Assembly: GCF_022808175.1 (NCBI RefSeq)
Contig: NZ_JALGBX010000002.1
Coordinates: forward strand, 372,001 to 436,000
Length of the DNA stretch: 64,000 nucleotides
DNA from: Streptomyces sp. AP-93
Lineage (GTDB): Bacteria > Actinomycetota > Actinomycetes > Streptomycetales > Streptomycetaceae
Direction of reading: 5' to 3'
A program made the translations under genes and the position numbers. This document shows, piece after piece, positions 7,395 through 15,945 of this stretch (the stretch's first letter is position 1; each line of letters opens with the position of its first letter). Below the pieces are notes generated by a model. The model ran no database searches, had not been told where the DNA came from, and was given only the letters and a program-made list of their open reading frames with translations.

Positions 7395-8615
7395 TCAGCG
7401 CGGAACCGTGCTGGGGAGCGCCGGCTCCGGCTCCGGTTCCGGATCCCGATCCGCGTAAGACTCCGGGTCCGGAACGCGCCGCCCACCACGAACCCGCCGC
7501 GCAGCGACCCACCCACCGACCCAGACCAGAAACCCGGTAGGCAGGAACACCGCGTCAGCGGCGATCATCGCCAACGAAAAGAACGGCAGACCCAGCAGCA
7601 CCGCGATCCCCGCATGCTCCAGCATCATCATCACCAGCAGCACGTTCTTGATCCGCCGGTTGAACAGCGTGAACGGAAAGGCCACCTGGACCGCGACCGT
7701 CCCGTAGGACAGCAGCATGACCAGCGTGCCGCTGCTCGCGAGGAAGGCCGAGACCCCGGGCCACGGGGTGAAGTAGTCCAGGTTCAGCGGGTAGTACAGC
7801 GCCGTGCCGTCCTGCCACCGCGAACCCTGGATCTTGTACCACCCGGCCGTCGCGTAGATCAGGCAGACCTCCGCCATGATCACCAGCATGCCCGCGTTGT
7901 GCAGCAGGTTGGCCAGGACGTCGAGGACCGCCCGCCCCTCCCCTTCCGGCTCGTAGCGGTCGACCATCCACCACAGCGCGGCGAGCACCCACAGGGAGGT
8001 GAAGACCACCAGCCAGCCGGTGCTGAACCGCCCGGTCGCGGCCCCGTACGCGAACACCGCGCCGAGCACGCCCCACAGCACCGGCCCCGCCCGCCCGGCC
8101 GAGGCCGCGCCGAGCCGCCGGGCACGGCGGGCGTCCAGCGACCACACCTGCGCGCACCGGGTCAGCACGAGGTAGATCGCCATCAGGTGGATGACGTTGT
8201 CCCCGCCGTCGCCCATGAAGACGCTGCGGTTCTGCAGGGACAGCACGCCGACCATGAACACCACGGAGGTCGCCCGGGTGCGCCAGCCCAGCATCAGCAG
8301 GGCGGACGACAGCGCGGCCACGGCGTAGACGATCTCGAACCAGAGCGCCGAGTCCGACCACATCAGCACCGTGAAGGCGCGGTTCGTGTCGATCAGCCGC
8401 TGCGCCAGCTCCCAGCTCCACGGCCCGTCCGGCCCGTACAGCTCGTGGCGGTGCGGGAACTCGCGCAGCAGGAAGAAGAGCCAGGTGCCCGCGAAGCCGA
8501 TGCGGACCACGGCGCTCTGGTAGGGCCCCAGCGCCTGCCCGCTGACCTGGGCGAGCGCCCGGCCGGCGGAGGCTCTGAGCCCCTTCACACCGGCCCCCGT
8601 CACACCGTCCACCAC
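7395..8615 (-). CDS. HTTM-domain membrane protein (vitamin K-dependent carboxylase-like fold)
   Basis: An approximately 406-residue integral membrane protein with the HTTM (horizontally transferred transmembrane) domain found in VKGC-like proteins. Around eight membrane segments are visible, and AEVCLIYATAGWYKIQGSRW and DGTALYYPLNLDYFTPWPGV match the conserved HTTM core. The C-terminus is an Asp/Pro/Glu-rich tail. I chose the GTG at 8615 because GGGAG stands five bases before it; an ATG at 8663 and a GTG at 8603 overlapping the upstream TGA are alternatives. It overlaps the DUF5819 gene upstream, so the two are coupled. The reaction of bacterial HTTM proteins is unknown. Confidence 0.8.
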   Translation of the reverse strand: MVDGVTGAGVKGLRASAGRALAQVSGQALGPYQSAVVRIGFAGTWLFFLLREFPHRHELYGPDGPWSWELAQRLIDTNRAFTVLMWSDSALWFEIVYAVAALSSALLMLGWRTRATSVVFMVGVLSLQNRSVFMGDGGDNVIHLMAIYLVLTRCAQVWSLDARRARRLGAASAGRAGPVLWGVLGAVFAYGAATGRFSTGWLVVFTSLWVLAALWWMVDRYEPEGEGRAVLDVLANLLHNAGMLVIMAEVCLIYATAGWYKIQGSRWQDGTALYYPLNLDYFTPWPGVSAFLASSGTLVMLLSYGTVAVQVAFPFTLFNRRIKNVLLVMMMLEHAGIAVLLGLPFFSLAMIAADAVFLPTGFLVWVGGWVAARRVRGGRRVPDPESYADRDPEPEPEPALPSTVPR

Positions 8616-9298
8616 GGCAGCTCCCGGTAGTACGTCTGGGTGTCGGCCTTCTCGTCGGACCACTTGGGCGCGCGGACCTCCGTCGTCGCCCCGCGCAGCT
8701 GGATCCGTACGATCCGGCCCTCTGCCAAGCGCCCGCCCTTGCCCACGGACGTGTCGGCCGGCGTGCGCGGGTCCAGCCGGTCCAGGGCGATCCGGCGCAG
8801 GTACTGCTCGGAGAGTTCGCCGCGCTCGCCGGTGGACTTGTTGTCCTCGTCGTGGGAGGTGGTGAAGAAGTCCCAGGCCCGGCGGAGCTCGTTCTGCTCG
8901 GTGTGGCTCGGCAGCAGGCTGTGGCGGATGGCCGCGCCGTCCTCGGCGGAGAGCCCGCGCCAGTTGCCGGTCACCAGCAGGCCCTCGTCCGTCCGCACCT
9001 CCGCTCGCACCTCCACCGCGATGTTCTGCTGGAGCGGGTTGGGGGCGAAGAGCTTCCAGTTCTGTTCGAACTCGGGGTAGATCCAGCCGTCGATCATGCG
9101 CGCGTGCTGCTTGCTGACCGTGTTGGACGGGGCCACGTGCAGGAAGACGAGGGCCAGGTGCCAGCAGGCGGCCACCGCCACCGCGCCGAGCGCGAGGGCC
9201 GTGACGACCCGGTACGGGGTGGACAGGCCGGCGATTCCGGGCGCCCTGGACGGGGGTGGAGCCGCTCCCTCTAGGGGCTCGCGCTCGTTCGAATCCAT
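8600..9298 (-). CDS. DUF5819-family protein, partner of the HTTM protein
   Basis: A 232-residue protein with one N-terminal membrane anchor (VVTALALGAVAVAACWHLAL, about residues 31-50) and an extracytoplasmic domain with IYPEFEQNWKLFAPNPLQQN near its start, the hallmark of DUF5819 proteins that neighbour HTTM genes. Its 3' end overlaps the HTTM gene, so the products probably form a complex at the membrane. ATG at 9298. Function unknown. The pair lies between paaN and paaA, on the strand opposite to both, and shares the paaA promoter gap. Confidence 0.78.
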   Translation of the reverse strand: MDSNEREPLEGAAPPPSRAPGIAGLSTPYRVVTALALGAVAVAACWHLALVFLHVAPSNTVSKQHARMIDGWIYPEFEQNWKLFAPNPLQQNIAVEVRAEVRTDEGLLVTGNWRGLSAEDGAAIRHSLLPSHTEQNELRRAWDFFTTSHDEDNKSTGERGELSEQYLRRIALDRLDPRTPADTSVGKGGRLAEGRIVRIQLRGATTEVRAPKWSDEKADTQTYYRELPWWTV

Positions 9299-9382
9299 CC
9301 CGCCCCGATCATCCGGTGTCCACAGGGTTGACCACAGAGGTTGACACCCTACGGGCCCTCGTCCCACCATTGAAGAGCATGA

Positions 9383-9396
9383 ACCGAACGATCGGT
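9383..9396. promoter_or_regulatory. PaaR-type operator upstream of paaABCDE
   Basis: ACCGAACGATCGGT, the exact reverse complement of the paaH/paaN palindrome, lies 48 bp before the paaA start. An additional CGGT half-site follows directly. It probably overlaps or follows the paaA promoter and would allow repression by the TetR regulator at 2401-2988. Confidence 0.72.
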
Positions 9397-9443
9397 CGGT
9401 CGGGCGGGACGAGGCGGGAAAAGACCTCTGACAGGGGGCCGTG

Positions 9444-10490
9444 ATGGTGGCAGTGACCCCGGAAGCGGGGCGGGACGCAGGGCAGGACGCAGGGCGGGAC
9501 GCGGGGATCGGCGTGACCGCCGACCTCGGCGCGCAGCTCGCTGCGGCCTTCGACGCGGCCGTGGCGGCCGACGAGCGGGTGGAACCGCGCGACTGGATGC
9601 CCGACGAGTACCGCGCCTCCCTGGTCCGCCAGATGGCCCAGCACGCCCACTCCGAGATCATCGGCATGCAGCCCGAGGCGAACTGGATCACCCGCGCGCC
9701 CTCCCTGCGCCGCAAGGCGATCCTGATGGCGAAGGTGCAGGACGAGGCCGGCCACGGTCTGTACCTGTACAGCGCCGCCGAGACGCTGGGCACCAGCCGC
9801 GACGAGCTCCTCGACAAGCTCCACGCCGGGAAGCAGAAGTACTCCTCGATCTTCAACTACCCCACGCTGACCTGGGCCGACGTCGGCGCGATCGGCTGGC
9901 TCGTGGACGGCGCGGCGATCACCAACCAGGTCCCGATCTGCCGCTGCTCCTACGGGCCCTACGCGCGGGCCATGGTCCGGATCTGCAAGGAGGAGTCCTT
10001 CCACCAGCGCCAGGGGTACGAGCTGCTCCTCGCCCTCTCCCGGGGCACCGAGGCCCAGCACGCGATGGCGCAGGACGCCGTCGACCGCTGGTGGTGGCCC
10101 TCGCTGATGATGTTCGGCCCGCCGGACGGCGAGTCGGCGCACTCGGCGCAGTCGATGGCCTGGCGGATCAAGCGCCACACCAACGACGACCTGCGCCAGC
10201 GCTTCGTGGACATCGCCGTCCCGCAGGCCGAGTCGCTGGGGCTGACCCTGCCCGACCCGGACCTGAAGTGGAACGAGGAGCGCGGGCACCACGACTTCGG
10301 AGCCATCGACTGGACGGAGTTCTGGGAGGTGCTCAAGGGCAACGGCCCGTGCAACGAAGAGCGGATCGGACAGCGCCGCGCGGCACACGAGGAAGGCGCC
10401 TGGGTGCGCGACGCGGCCGCGGCGTACGCGGAGAAGCAGGCGGCGGCCACGGCCGCCGCGGCGACCATCGGAAGCGAGGCTCGGGTATGA
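9444..10490 (+). CDS. paaA: 1,2-phenylacetyl-CoA epoxidase, catalytic subunit A
   Basis: The diiron oxygenase subunit that epoxidises the ring of phenylacetyl-CoA. The four-helix-bundle ligand motifs are present: [34 protein letters not shown] (ExxH) and [20 protein letters not shown] (ExxxH). The N-terminus carries a 15-residue Gly/Asp/Ala repeat tail ([14 protein letters not shown]) before the conserved core. GTG at 9441 and ATG at 9444 are adjacent starts; I prefer 9444 from the spacing to AGGGGG. The TGA overlaps the paaB ATG. First gene of a five-gene coupled operon. Confidence 0.95.
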   Translation: MVAVTPEAGRDAGQDAGRDAGIGVTADLGAQLAAAFDAAVAADERVEPRDWMPDEYRASLVRQMAQHAHSEIIGMQPEANWITRAPSLRRKAILMAKVQDEAGHGLYLYSAAETLGTSRDELLDKLHAGKQKYSSIFNYPTLTWADVGAIGWLVDGAAITNQVPICRCSYGPYARAMVRICKEESFHQRQGYELLLALSRGTEAQHAMAQDAVDRWWWPSLMMFGPPDGESAHSAQSMAWRIKRHTNDDLRQRFVDIAVPQAESLGLTLPDPDLKWNEERGHHDFGAIDWTEFWEVLKGNGPCNEERIGQRRAAHEEGAWVRDAAAAYAEKQAAATAAAATIGSEARV

Positions 10491-10771
10491 CGCAGAACTG
10501 GCCCCTGTGGGAGGTGTTCGTCCGCTCGCGGCGCGGCCTCTCGCACACACACGCGGGCAGCCTGCACGCCCCCGACGCGGAGATGGCCCTGCGCAACGCC
10601 CGCGATCTCTACACCCGGCGCGGCGAGGGCATCTCCATCTGGGTGGTGCCCTCCACGGAGATCACCGCCTCCTCCCCGGACGAGCGGGACCCGTTCTTCG
10701 CCCCGTCCGCCGACAAGCCGTACCGGCACCCCACCTTCTACGAGATCCCCGAGGGGGTGCAGCACCTGTGA
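10487..10771 (+). CDS. paaB: 1,2-phenylacetyl-CoA epoxidase subunit B
   Basis: A 94-residue structural subunit ([20 protein letters not shown], then [20 protein letters not shown] and [17 protein letters not shown]), of normal PaaB length. PaaB bridges PaaAC heterodimers in the multicomponent monooxygenase. It overlaps paaA by ATGA and paaC by GTGA, so all three are translationally coupled. Confidence 0.95.
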   Translation: MTQNWPLWEVFVRSRRGLSHTHAGSLHAPDAEMALRNARDLYTRRGEGISIWVVPSTEITASSPDERDPFFAPSADKPYRHPTFYEIPEGVQHL

Positions 10772-11523
10772 CGAGCACCGAGGCAAGCACCGCATCGGGG
10801 ACGTCCGCCGTGGCGGCGGCCCTGGCCCTCGGCGACGACGCGCTGATCCTTTCGCACCGCCTCGCCGAGTGGGCGGGCCACGCCCCCGTCCTGGAGGAGG
10901 AGGTCGCGCTCGCCAACATCGCCCTCGACCTGCTCGGCCAGGCCCGCGTCCTGCTGTCGACGGCCGGCGACGAGGACGAGCTGGCCTACCTCCGCGAGGA
11001 GCGGTCCTTCCGCAACCTCCAGCTGGTCGAGCAGCCGAACGGCGACTTCGCCCACACCATCGCGCGCCAGCTCTACTTCTCGCTCTACCAGCACGAGCTC
11101 TACGGGGAACTGGCGCTCGGCGACGGCCCGTTCGCGCCGCTCGCCGCCAAGGCGGTCAAGGAGACCGCCTACCACCGCGACCACGCCGAGCAGTGGACGC
11201 TGCGGCTCGGCGACGGCACCGAGGAGAGCCGGCGCCGGATGCAGGCCGGTCTGGACGGGCTGTGGAAGTACACCGGGGAGATGTTCCGGCCGGTGGACGG
11301 GCTCGACGGAATCGACGGGATCGACTGGGCCGCGCTCGAAGGCCGTTGGCTGGCCGCGCTGGGCGGCGTACTGGAGCGGGCCGGACTGGAGCTGCCCCAG
11401 GGGCCGCGGCACGGCGCCTGGGCCGCGGGAGCCGGCCGGCAGGGACTGCACACCGAGTCGTTCGGCCGCCTGCTCGCGGAGATGCAGCACCTGCACCGCA
11501 GCCACCCGGGGGCATCGTGGTGA
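10768..11523 (+). CDS. paaC: 1,2-phenylacetyl-CoA epoxidase subunit C
   Basis: A 251-residue ferritin-like subunit, the catalytically inactive structural partner of PaaA. Characteristic segments are LILSHRLAEWAGHAPVLEEE, ALANIALDLLGQARVLL and the segment YHRDHAEQWTLRLGDGT. The GTG start overlaps the paaB stop and the TGA overlaps the paaD start. Length and order match other paaABCDE operons. Confidence 0.94.
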   Translation: MTSTEASTASGTSAVAAALALGDDALILSHRLAEWAGHAPVLEEEVALANIALDLLGQARVLLSTAGDEDELAYLREERSFRNLQLVEQPNGDFAHTIARQLYFSLYQHELYGELALGDGPFAPLAAKAVKETAYHRDHAEQWTLRLGDGTEESRRRMQAGLDGLWKYTGEMFRPVDGLDGIDGIDWAALEGRWLAALGGVLERAGLELPQGPRHGAWAAGAGRQGLHTESFGRLLAEMQHLHRSHPGASW

Positions 11524-12047
11524 CCGGCACCAGTGCCGGCGCCGCCGGTACCGGCACCGACAGGACCCGGCTGGAGGTGGAGCTGGCCGCGCTGGCCGGC
11601 TCCGTCCCCGACCCCGAACTGCCCGTGCTCACCCTCGCCGAGCTCGGTGTGATGCGCGGCGTGCGGATGCACGAGGACGGCCACGTGGAGGTCACCCTGA
11701 CCCCCACCTACACCGGCTGCCCGGCCATCGAGGCCATGTCCGCCGACATCGAGCGGGTCCTGACCGATCACGGCATAGCGGAGGTCCGGGTGCGGACCGT
11801 GCTGGCCCCCGCCTGGTCCACCGACGACATCAGCGCCGAAGGCCGCCGCAAACTGGCCGAGTTCGGCATCGCCCCGCCGCGGCCGCACGCCGCCGGCGGA
11901 CCGGTTCCGCTCACCCTGTCCGTCCGCTGCCCGAACTGCGGATCGACCGACACCGAGCTGCTCAGCCGGTTCTCCTCCACCGCATGCAAGGCGCTGCGCC
12001 GCTGCACCGCCTGCCGTGAACCGTTCGACCACTTCAAGGAGCTGTAG
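11520..12047 (+). CDS. paaD: 1,2-phenylacetyl-CoA epoxidase subunit D (iron-sulfur/iron assembly)
   Basis: A 175-residue PaaD with an N-terminal DUF59/MIP18 domain (SVPDPELPVLTLAELGVMRG, then LTPTYTGCPAIEAM with the conserved Cys) and a C-terminal zinc-ribbon (CPNCGSTDTELLSRFSSTAC and CTAC). PaaD is thought to help metallocentre assembly in the epoxidase. Two in-frame GTGs (11517 and 11520) precede the gene; 11520 has better spacing from GGGGG and overlaps the paaC stop. The TAG is directly followed by the paaE ATG. Confidence 0.93.
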   Translation: MTGTSAGAAGTGTDRTRLEVELAALAGSVPDPELPVLTLAELGVMRGVRMHEDGHVEVTLTPTYTGCPAIEAMSADIERVLTDHGIAEVRVRTVLAPAWSTDDISAEGRRKLAEFGIAPPRPHAAGGPVPLTLSVRCPNCGSTDTELLSRFSSTACKALRRCTACREPFDHFKEL

Positions 12048-13217
12048 ATGGCCGTGTCACCGCCGTCGCCCACGCCGGTGTCGCCTGCCGGCCCGGCGTC
12101 CGCCGCGTCGGCGCGCCCCGCACGCCACGGCGCGTTCCACACCTTGACGGTCACGGCGGTCGACCGGCTCACCGAGGACTCCGTGGCCCTGACCCTGGCC
12201 GTCCCGCCGGAGCTGCGCGCCGAATACCGGCACGCACCCGGTCAGCACCTCACCCTGCGCCGCGGCGGCTCCACCGCGGCCGGGACCGCCGAAGTGCGGC
12301 GCACCTACTCGATCTGCTCCCCCGCCCCGGCCGCGGACGCGCCCGGCCCCGGCACGCTGCGGGTCGGGGTGCGGCTGGTGGAGGGCGGGGAGTTCTCCTC
12401 CTTCGCCCACAAGGAGATCGCCGCCGGGGACGTCCTGGACGTGATGGTCCCGGCCGGCCGGTTCGTCCTGGACCTCGCGGCGGCGCCGCCCGCCGCGCAC
12501 TACGCCGCGATCGTCGGCGGCAGCGGCATCACCCCGGTGCTGTCCATCGCCGCCACCCTCCTCGCCGCCCGCCCCGACGCCCGGTTCTGCCTGGTGCGCA
12601 GCGACCGCAGCGCGGCCTCGACGATGTTCCTGGAGGAGGTCGCCGACCTCAAGGACCGCTATCCCGACCGGTTCCAGCTCGTCACCGTGCTGTCCCGGGA
12701 GGAGCAGGAGGCCGGGCTGCCCTCGGGCCGGCTCGGCGAGGAGCGGCTGACGGAGCTGCTGCCCGCCCTGCTGCCGGTCGCCGAGGTGACGGGCTGGTTC
12801 CTGTGCGGGCCCTACGGTCTGGTGACCGGCGCGGAGAAGGCACTGCGCTCGCTCGGCGTGCTCCGCACCCGGGTCCACGAGGAGGTCTTCCACGTCGAGG
12901 ACACCGCCCCGCCCGTCCGCACCGCTTCGGCCGACACCACCAGCGCCCGGGTCACCGCGCGGCTCGACGGCCGCTCGGGCACCTGGCCCGTGCGCGACGG
13001 CGAGTCCCTGCTCGACGCGGTGCTCCGGGCCCGCGCGGACGCCCCGTACGCCTGCAAGGGCGGGGTGTGCGGCACCTGCCGGGCGTTCGTCGTCTCGGGC
13101 GAGGTGCGGATGGACCGCAACTTCGCGCTGGAGGAGCAGGAGACGGAGGCCGGGTTCGTGCTGGCCTGCCAGTCGCACCCGGTGTCGGAGGACGTGGAGA
13201 TCGACTTCGACCGCTGA
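12048..13217 (+). CDS. paaE: 1,2-phenylacetyl-CoA epoxidase reductase subunit E
   Basis: A 389-residue NADPH reductase feeding electrons to PaaA. Domains in order: FAD-binding (RRTYSICSPAP, the RxYS motif, near residue 84), NAD(P)-binding (YAAIVGGSGITPVLSIAATL), and a plant-type [2Fe-2S] ferredoxin at the C-terminus with CKGGVCGTCRAF and a fourth Cys in LACQSHP. The N-terminal 25 residues are an Ala/Pro-rich extension. It starts immediately after the paaD stop and ends the operon; there is no obvious terminator before the next gene. Confidence 0.95.
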   Translation: MAVSPPSPTPVSPAGPASAASARPARHGAFHTLTVTAVDRLTEDSVALTLAVPPELRAEYRHAPGQHLTLRRGGSTAAGTAEVRRTYSICSPAPAADAPGPGTLRVGVRLVEGGEFSSFAHKEIAAGDVLDVMVPAGRFVLDLAAAPPAAHYAAIVGGSGITPVLSIAATLLAARPDARFCLVRSDRSAASTMFLEEVADLKDRYPDRFQLVTVLSREEQEAGLPSGRLGEERLTELLPALLPVAEVTGWFLCGPYGLVTGAEKALRSLGVLRTRVHEEVFHVEDTAPPVRTASADTTSARVTARLDGRSGTWPVRDGESLLDAVLRARADAPYACKGGVCGTCRAFVVSGEVRMDRNFALEEQETEAGFVLACQSHPVSEDVEIDFDR

Positions 13218-13292
13218 GCCGGGATGCTCCCGGCGCCCCTCCTGCCGCCCCCTGCCGCCCCCCCCCTGTCAAATTTTCAGGCTGTGCTTTTT

Positions 13293-13307
13293 TAGGAACG
13301 TGTTCTA
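13293..13307. promoter_or_regulatory. Candidate TetR operator (AACNNGTT type) upstream of the acyl-CoA dehydrogenase gene
   Basis: The imperfect palindrome TAGGAACGTGTTCTA lies 50 bp before the gene in a locally AT-rich stretch. GAAC-2bp-GTTC resembles the AACNNGTT core of KstR-type TetR operators that control lipid or sterol catabolism, so this gene may belong to a regulon other than PaaR. Confidence 0.45.
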
Positions 13308-13359
13308 TCTTGACGCACCGTCAGGCAGAGCGCGATCCGGGTACGCGGGAGGACAGGCA

Positions 13360-14502
13360 GTGGACTTCACCTTCACCGAGGAGCAGCAGGCCGCCGTCGA
13401 GGCGGCCAAGGCCGTGTTCGCGGACGTGGCCCCCGACGGCGTGCCCAGCCCCGCACTCACGCCGAGGGCGGTGGCCGAGGACTTCGACCGCGAGCTGTGG
13501 GCCAAGCTCGCCGAATCCGACCTGCTGAGCCTGGTCCTCAACCAGGAGCACGGCGGCTCCGGACTCGACGCCATCGCCCTGTGCCTGGTCCTGCGCGAGG
13601 CCGCGAGGGTACTGGCACGGGTGCCGCTGCTGGAGCACTGCGCCACCGCCATGGCCGTCCAGGCCCACGGCAGCCCCGAGCTGACCGGCGCCCTGCTGCC
13701 CGGCGCCGGGCGCGGCAGCGTCGTCCTCACCGTCGCCGCGCACGGCCGCAGCGGCCACGACCCGGCCGAACTGGCCGTCACCGCACGGCGGGACGGGGAC
13801 ACCTGGGTCCTGGAGGGCCTCCAGACGGCCGTCGCCTGGGCGCACGGCGCCGACTGGACCGCCGTACCGGCCCACACCGGGGAGGGCGAGGCGGTCCTCG
13901 CGTTCGTCCCCCGGGGCGCCGAGGGCCTCTCCCTCGCGGAGCAGTACTCCACCAGCGGGGAGCGGCTCGCCGAGCTCACCCTCGACGGCGTACGGGTCCC
14001 GGCCGCGCACCTGATCGAAGCTCCCGGCGCCTGGGACCACCTGCGCCAGCTCCTGGCCACGGGGACCTGTGCGCTCGCGCTCGGCCTCGGCGAGAACGTG
14101 CTCACGATGACCAGCCGGTACACGAGCAAGCGCGAGCAGTTCGGCTTCCCGGTGGCCAGCTTCCAGGCCGTCGCCGTCCAGGCCGCCGACCGCTACATCG
14201 ACCTGCGTGCCATGGAGGTCACCCTCTGGCAGGCCGCCTGGCGGCTCGACGCCTCCACGGGCGGAGCGGGCGGACCGCTGCCGAGCGCCGGTGATGTTGC
14301 CGTGGCCAAGATCTGGGCCTCCGAGGGCGTACGCCGCGTCGTGCAGACCGCACAGCACCTGCACGGCGGCTTCGGCGCCGACACCGACTACCCGCTGCAC
14401 CGCTACCACGCCTGGGCCAAGCAGCTGGAGCTCCAGCTCGGCCCGGCCGCGGCCCACGAGGAGGCGCTGGGCGACCTGCTGGCCGCCCACCCCCTCGCCT
14501 AG
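13360..14502 (+). CDS. Acyl-CoA dehydrogenase family protein
   Basis: A 380-residue flavoprotein of the acyl-CoA dehydrogenase fold. The N-terminal helical domain begins DFTFTEEQQAAVEAAKAVF, the middle contains the beta-domain, and the C-terminal domain has RYTSKREQFGFPVASFQAVA and HLHGGFGADTDYPLHRYHAW. The usual catalytic Glu before the C-terminal helix is not obvious, as in the divergent ACAD subunits that form alpha2beta2 steroid-type complexes. GTG at 13360 with GGAGG at good spacing. It follows paaE but has its own AT-rich promoter and a distinct palindrome. Confidence 0.85.
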   Translation: MDFTFTEEQQAAVEAAKAVFADVAPDGVPSPALTPRAVAEDFDRELWAKLAESDLLSLVLNQEHGGSGLDAIALCLVLREAARVLARVPLLEHCATAMAVQAHGSPELTGALLPGAGRGSVVLTVAAHGRSGHDPAELAVTARRDGDTWVLEGLQTAVAWAHGADWTAVPAHTGEGEAVLAFVPRGAEGLSLAEQYSTSGERLAELTLDGVRVPAAHLIEAPGAWDHLRQLLATGTCALALGLGENVLTMTSRYTSKREQFGFPVASFQAVAVQAADRYIDLRAMEVTLWQAAWRLDASTGGAGGPLPSAGDVAVAKIWASEGVRRVVQTAQHLHGGFGADTDYPLHRYHAWAKQLELQLGPAAAHEEALGDLLAAHPLA

Positions 14503-14526
14503 GCCCGGCGCCGCACGGGGCCCGTC

Positions 14527-14871
14527 TCAGACGACGAAGCCCGGGGCGCCCGCGTCGGTGACGACCGGGCGGCCCGCGGCCTCCCAGTCCTGCATGCCGC
14601 CGGCCACGTTCACGGCGTCGATGTCCTGGCCCCGCAGGTACTGGGCCACCTGGGCGGAGCGCCCGCCGACCCGGCACATCACGTAGACCGGGCGCTCGTC
14701 CTCGATCTTCTCGGTCAGCTCACCGATGCGCGCCACGAACTCGCTCATCGGGATGTGCAGCGCACCCTCGGCATGGCCGGCCGCCCATTCGTCGTTCTCG
14801 CGAACGTCGAGGACAAAGGCTTCGGAGGGCAGTGCGGAGGCGGCCACCGAGGGAAGCGGTCCGGAGTTCAT
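14527..14871 (-). CDS. Single-domain rhodanese-like protein
   Basis: A 114-residue rhodanese domain that could move sulfane sulfur via an active-site cysteine persulfide. Active-site loop CRVGGRSAQVA with the catalytic Cys; ENDEWAAGHAEGALHIPMSE is the conserved N-terminal motif and VAGGMQDWEAAGRPV the C-terminal one. ATG at 14871. It is convergent with the acyl-CoA dehydrogenase gene. Substrate and partner are unknown. Confidence 0.88.
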   Translation of the reverse strand: MNSGPLPSVAASALPSEAFVLDVRENDEWAAGHAEGALHIPMSEFVARIGELTEKIEDERPVYVMCRVGGRSAQVAQYLRGQDIDAVNVAGGMQDWEAAGRPVVTDAGAPGFVV

Positions 14872-14983
14872 GTCTGTCGCCTTCTCTCGTCACGGATAGC
14901 TGAGCCAACCTATCCGACCCGGCCGGCCGGCCCGTCCGCCGCAGCCCCAGCCTCGGGTCCCGGCCTCGGGCCCAGCCGCGGCC

Positions 14984-15829
14984 TCACTCTGCGGCGAGCG
15001 CCGCCAGCTCCGCCTCACGCTTCTCGACGTCGCCGAGCAGCTGCTCGGCGATCTCCTCCAGCAGCCGGTCCGGGTCCTCCGGGGCCATCCTCAGCATCGA
15101 CCCGATCGCGCTCTCCTCCAGGTCCCGGGCCACCACCGACAGCAGCTCCTTGCGGCGCGAGAGCCACTCCAGGCGCTCGTACAGCTCCTCGCTCTCGCTC
15201 AGCCGCGGCTCGGCCGGCGCCGGGCCCGCCGCCCACTCCTGCGCCAGCTCGCGCAGCGCCTGCTCCTCACCGCGCCCGTAGGCCGCGTTGACCCGAGCGA
15301 TGAACTCATCGCGCCGCTCGCGCTCGGCCTCGTCCTGGGCGAGGTCGGGATGCGCCTGGCGGACCAGCTCGCGGTAGAGGCGGCGCACCTCCTCCGAGGG
15401 GCGCACCCGCTCCGGCGGCCGCACCGCGCGGTCCGTGAGCATCGCCGAGGCGTCGTCGGACATCCCGTCCGAGTCCAGCCAGTCGTGGAACAGCTCGTCC
15501 ACCCCGGGCATCGGCATCACCAGCGAGCGGGCATCGCGCGCCCGTCGCAGGTCCTCCGGGTCCCCGGTCCTCGCCGCCTTCGCCTCGGCGATCAGGGCGT
15601 CCAGCTCATCGAGGCGCGAGTACATCGGTCCGAGCTTCTGGTGGTGGAGGCGGGAGAAGTTCTCCACCTCCACCCGGAAGGTCTCCACCGCGATCTCGAA
15701 CTCGATCAGCGCCTGCTCGGCGGCCCGCACGGCGCGCTCCAGGCGCGCCTCGGGCCGCTCGTCGGCAGCGGGGCCGGGGCCTTCGCCGGAGCCGGGCTCG
15801 GACGCTTCGGGAACTGTCTGCTCGCTCAC
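14984..15829 (-). CDS. J-domain-containing protein with coiled-coil regions
   Basis: A 281-residue protein with a central DnaJ-like domain (about residues 140-185) in which the HPD motif is intact (YRELVRQAHPDLAQDEAERE, then FIARVNAAYGRGEEQALREL). Flanking regions are rich in Glu, Arg, Leu and Ala and should form coiled coils (residues 25-85 and 200-280). An intact HPD suggests it can stimulate an Hsp70 (DnaK), but there is no Gly/Phe or zinc-finger region, so it is not a canonical DnaJ. Client unknown. ATG at 15829. Confidence 0.75.
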   Translation of the reverse strand: MSEQTVPEASEPGSGEGPGPAADERPEARLERAVRAAEQALIEFEIAVETFRVEVENFSRLHHQKLGPMYSRLDELDALIAEAKAARTGDPEDLRRARDARSLVMPMPGVDELFHDWLDSDGMSDDASAMLTDRAVRPPERVRPSEEVRRLYRELVRQAHPDLAQDEAERERRDEFIARVNAAYGRGEEQALRELAQEWAAGPAPAEPRLSESEELYERLEWLSRRKELLSVVARDLEESAIGSMLRMAPEDPDRLLEEIAEQLLGDVEKREAELAALAAE

Positions 15830-15859
15830 CCGGCCAGCCTAAGGCCCTGGGGCCCGGGT

Positions 15860-15873
15860 GTTTCACGTGAAAC
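15860..15873. promoter_or_regulatory. parS: parS centromere site 1
   Basis: GTTTCACGTGAAAC, a perfect match to the 14-bp ParB-binding parS palindrome of Streptomyces, embedded in TGTTTCACGTGAAACA. It lies in an intergenic gap, nine bases from a second copy. Confidence 0.93.
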
Positions 15874-15881
15874 ATCCACCG

Positions 15882-15895
15882 GTTTCACGTGAAAC
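15882..15895. promoter_or_regulatory. parS: parS centromere site 2
   Basis: A second perfect GTTTCACGTGAAAC with centre-to-centre distance 22 bp from the first, about two helical turns, so two ParB dimers would sit on the same face. Paired sites within one gap are a notable arrangement. Confidence 0.93.
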
Positions 15896-15945
15896 ATCCG
15901 GCTGCGGGCCCGGGTCCCGGGTCCGGCCGCTCAGACCCCGGCTGC

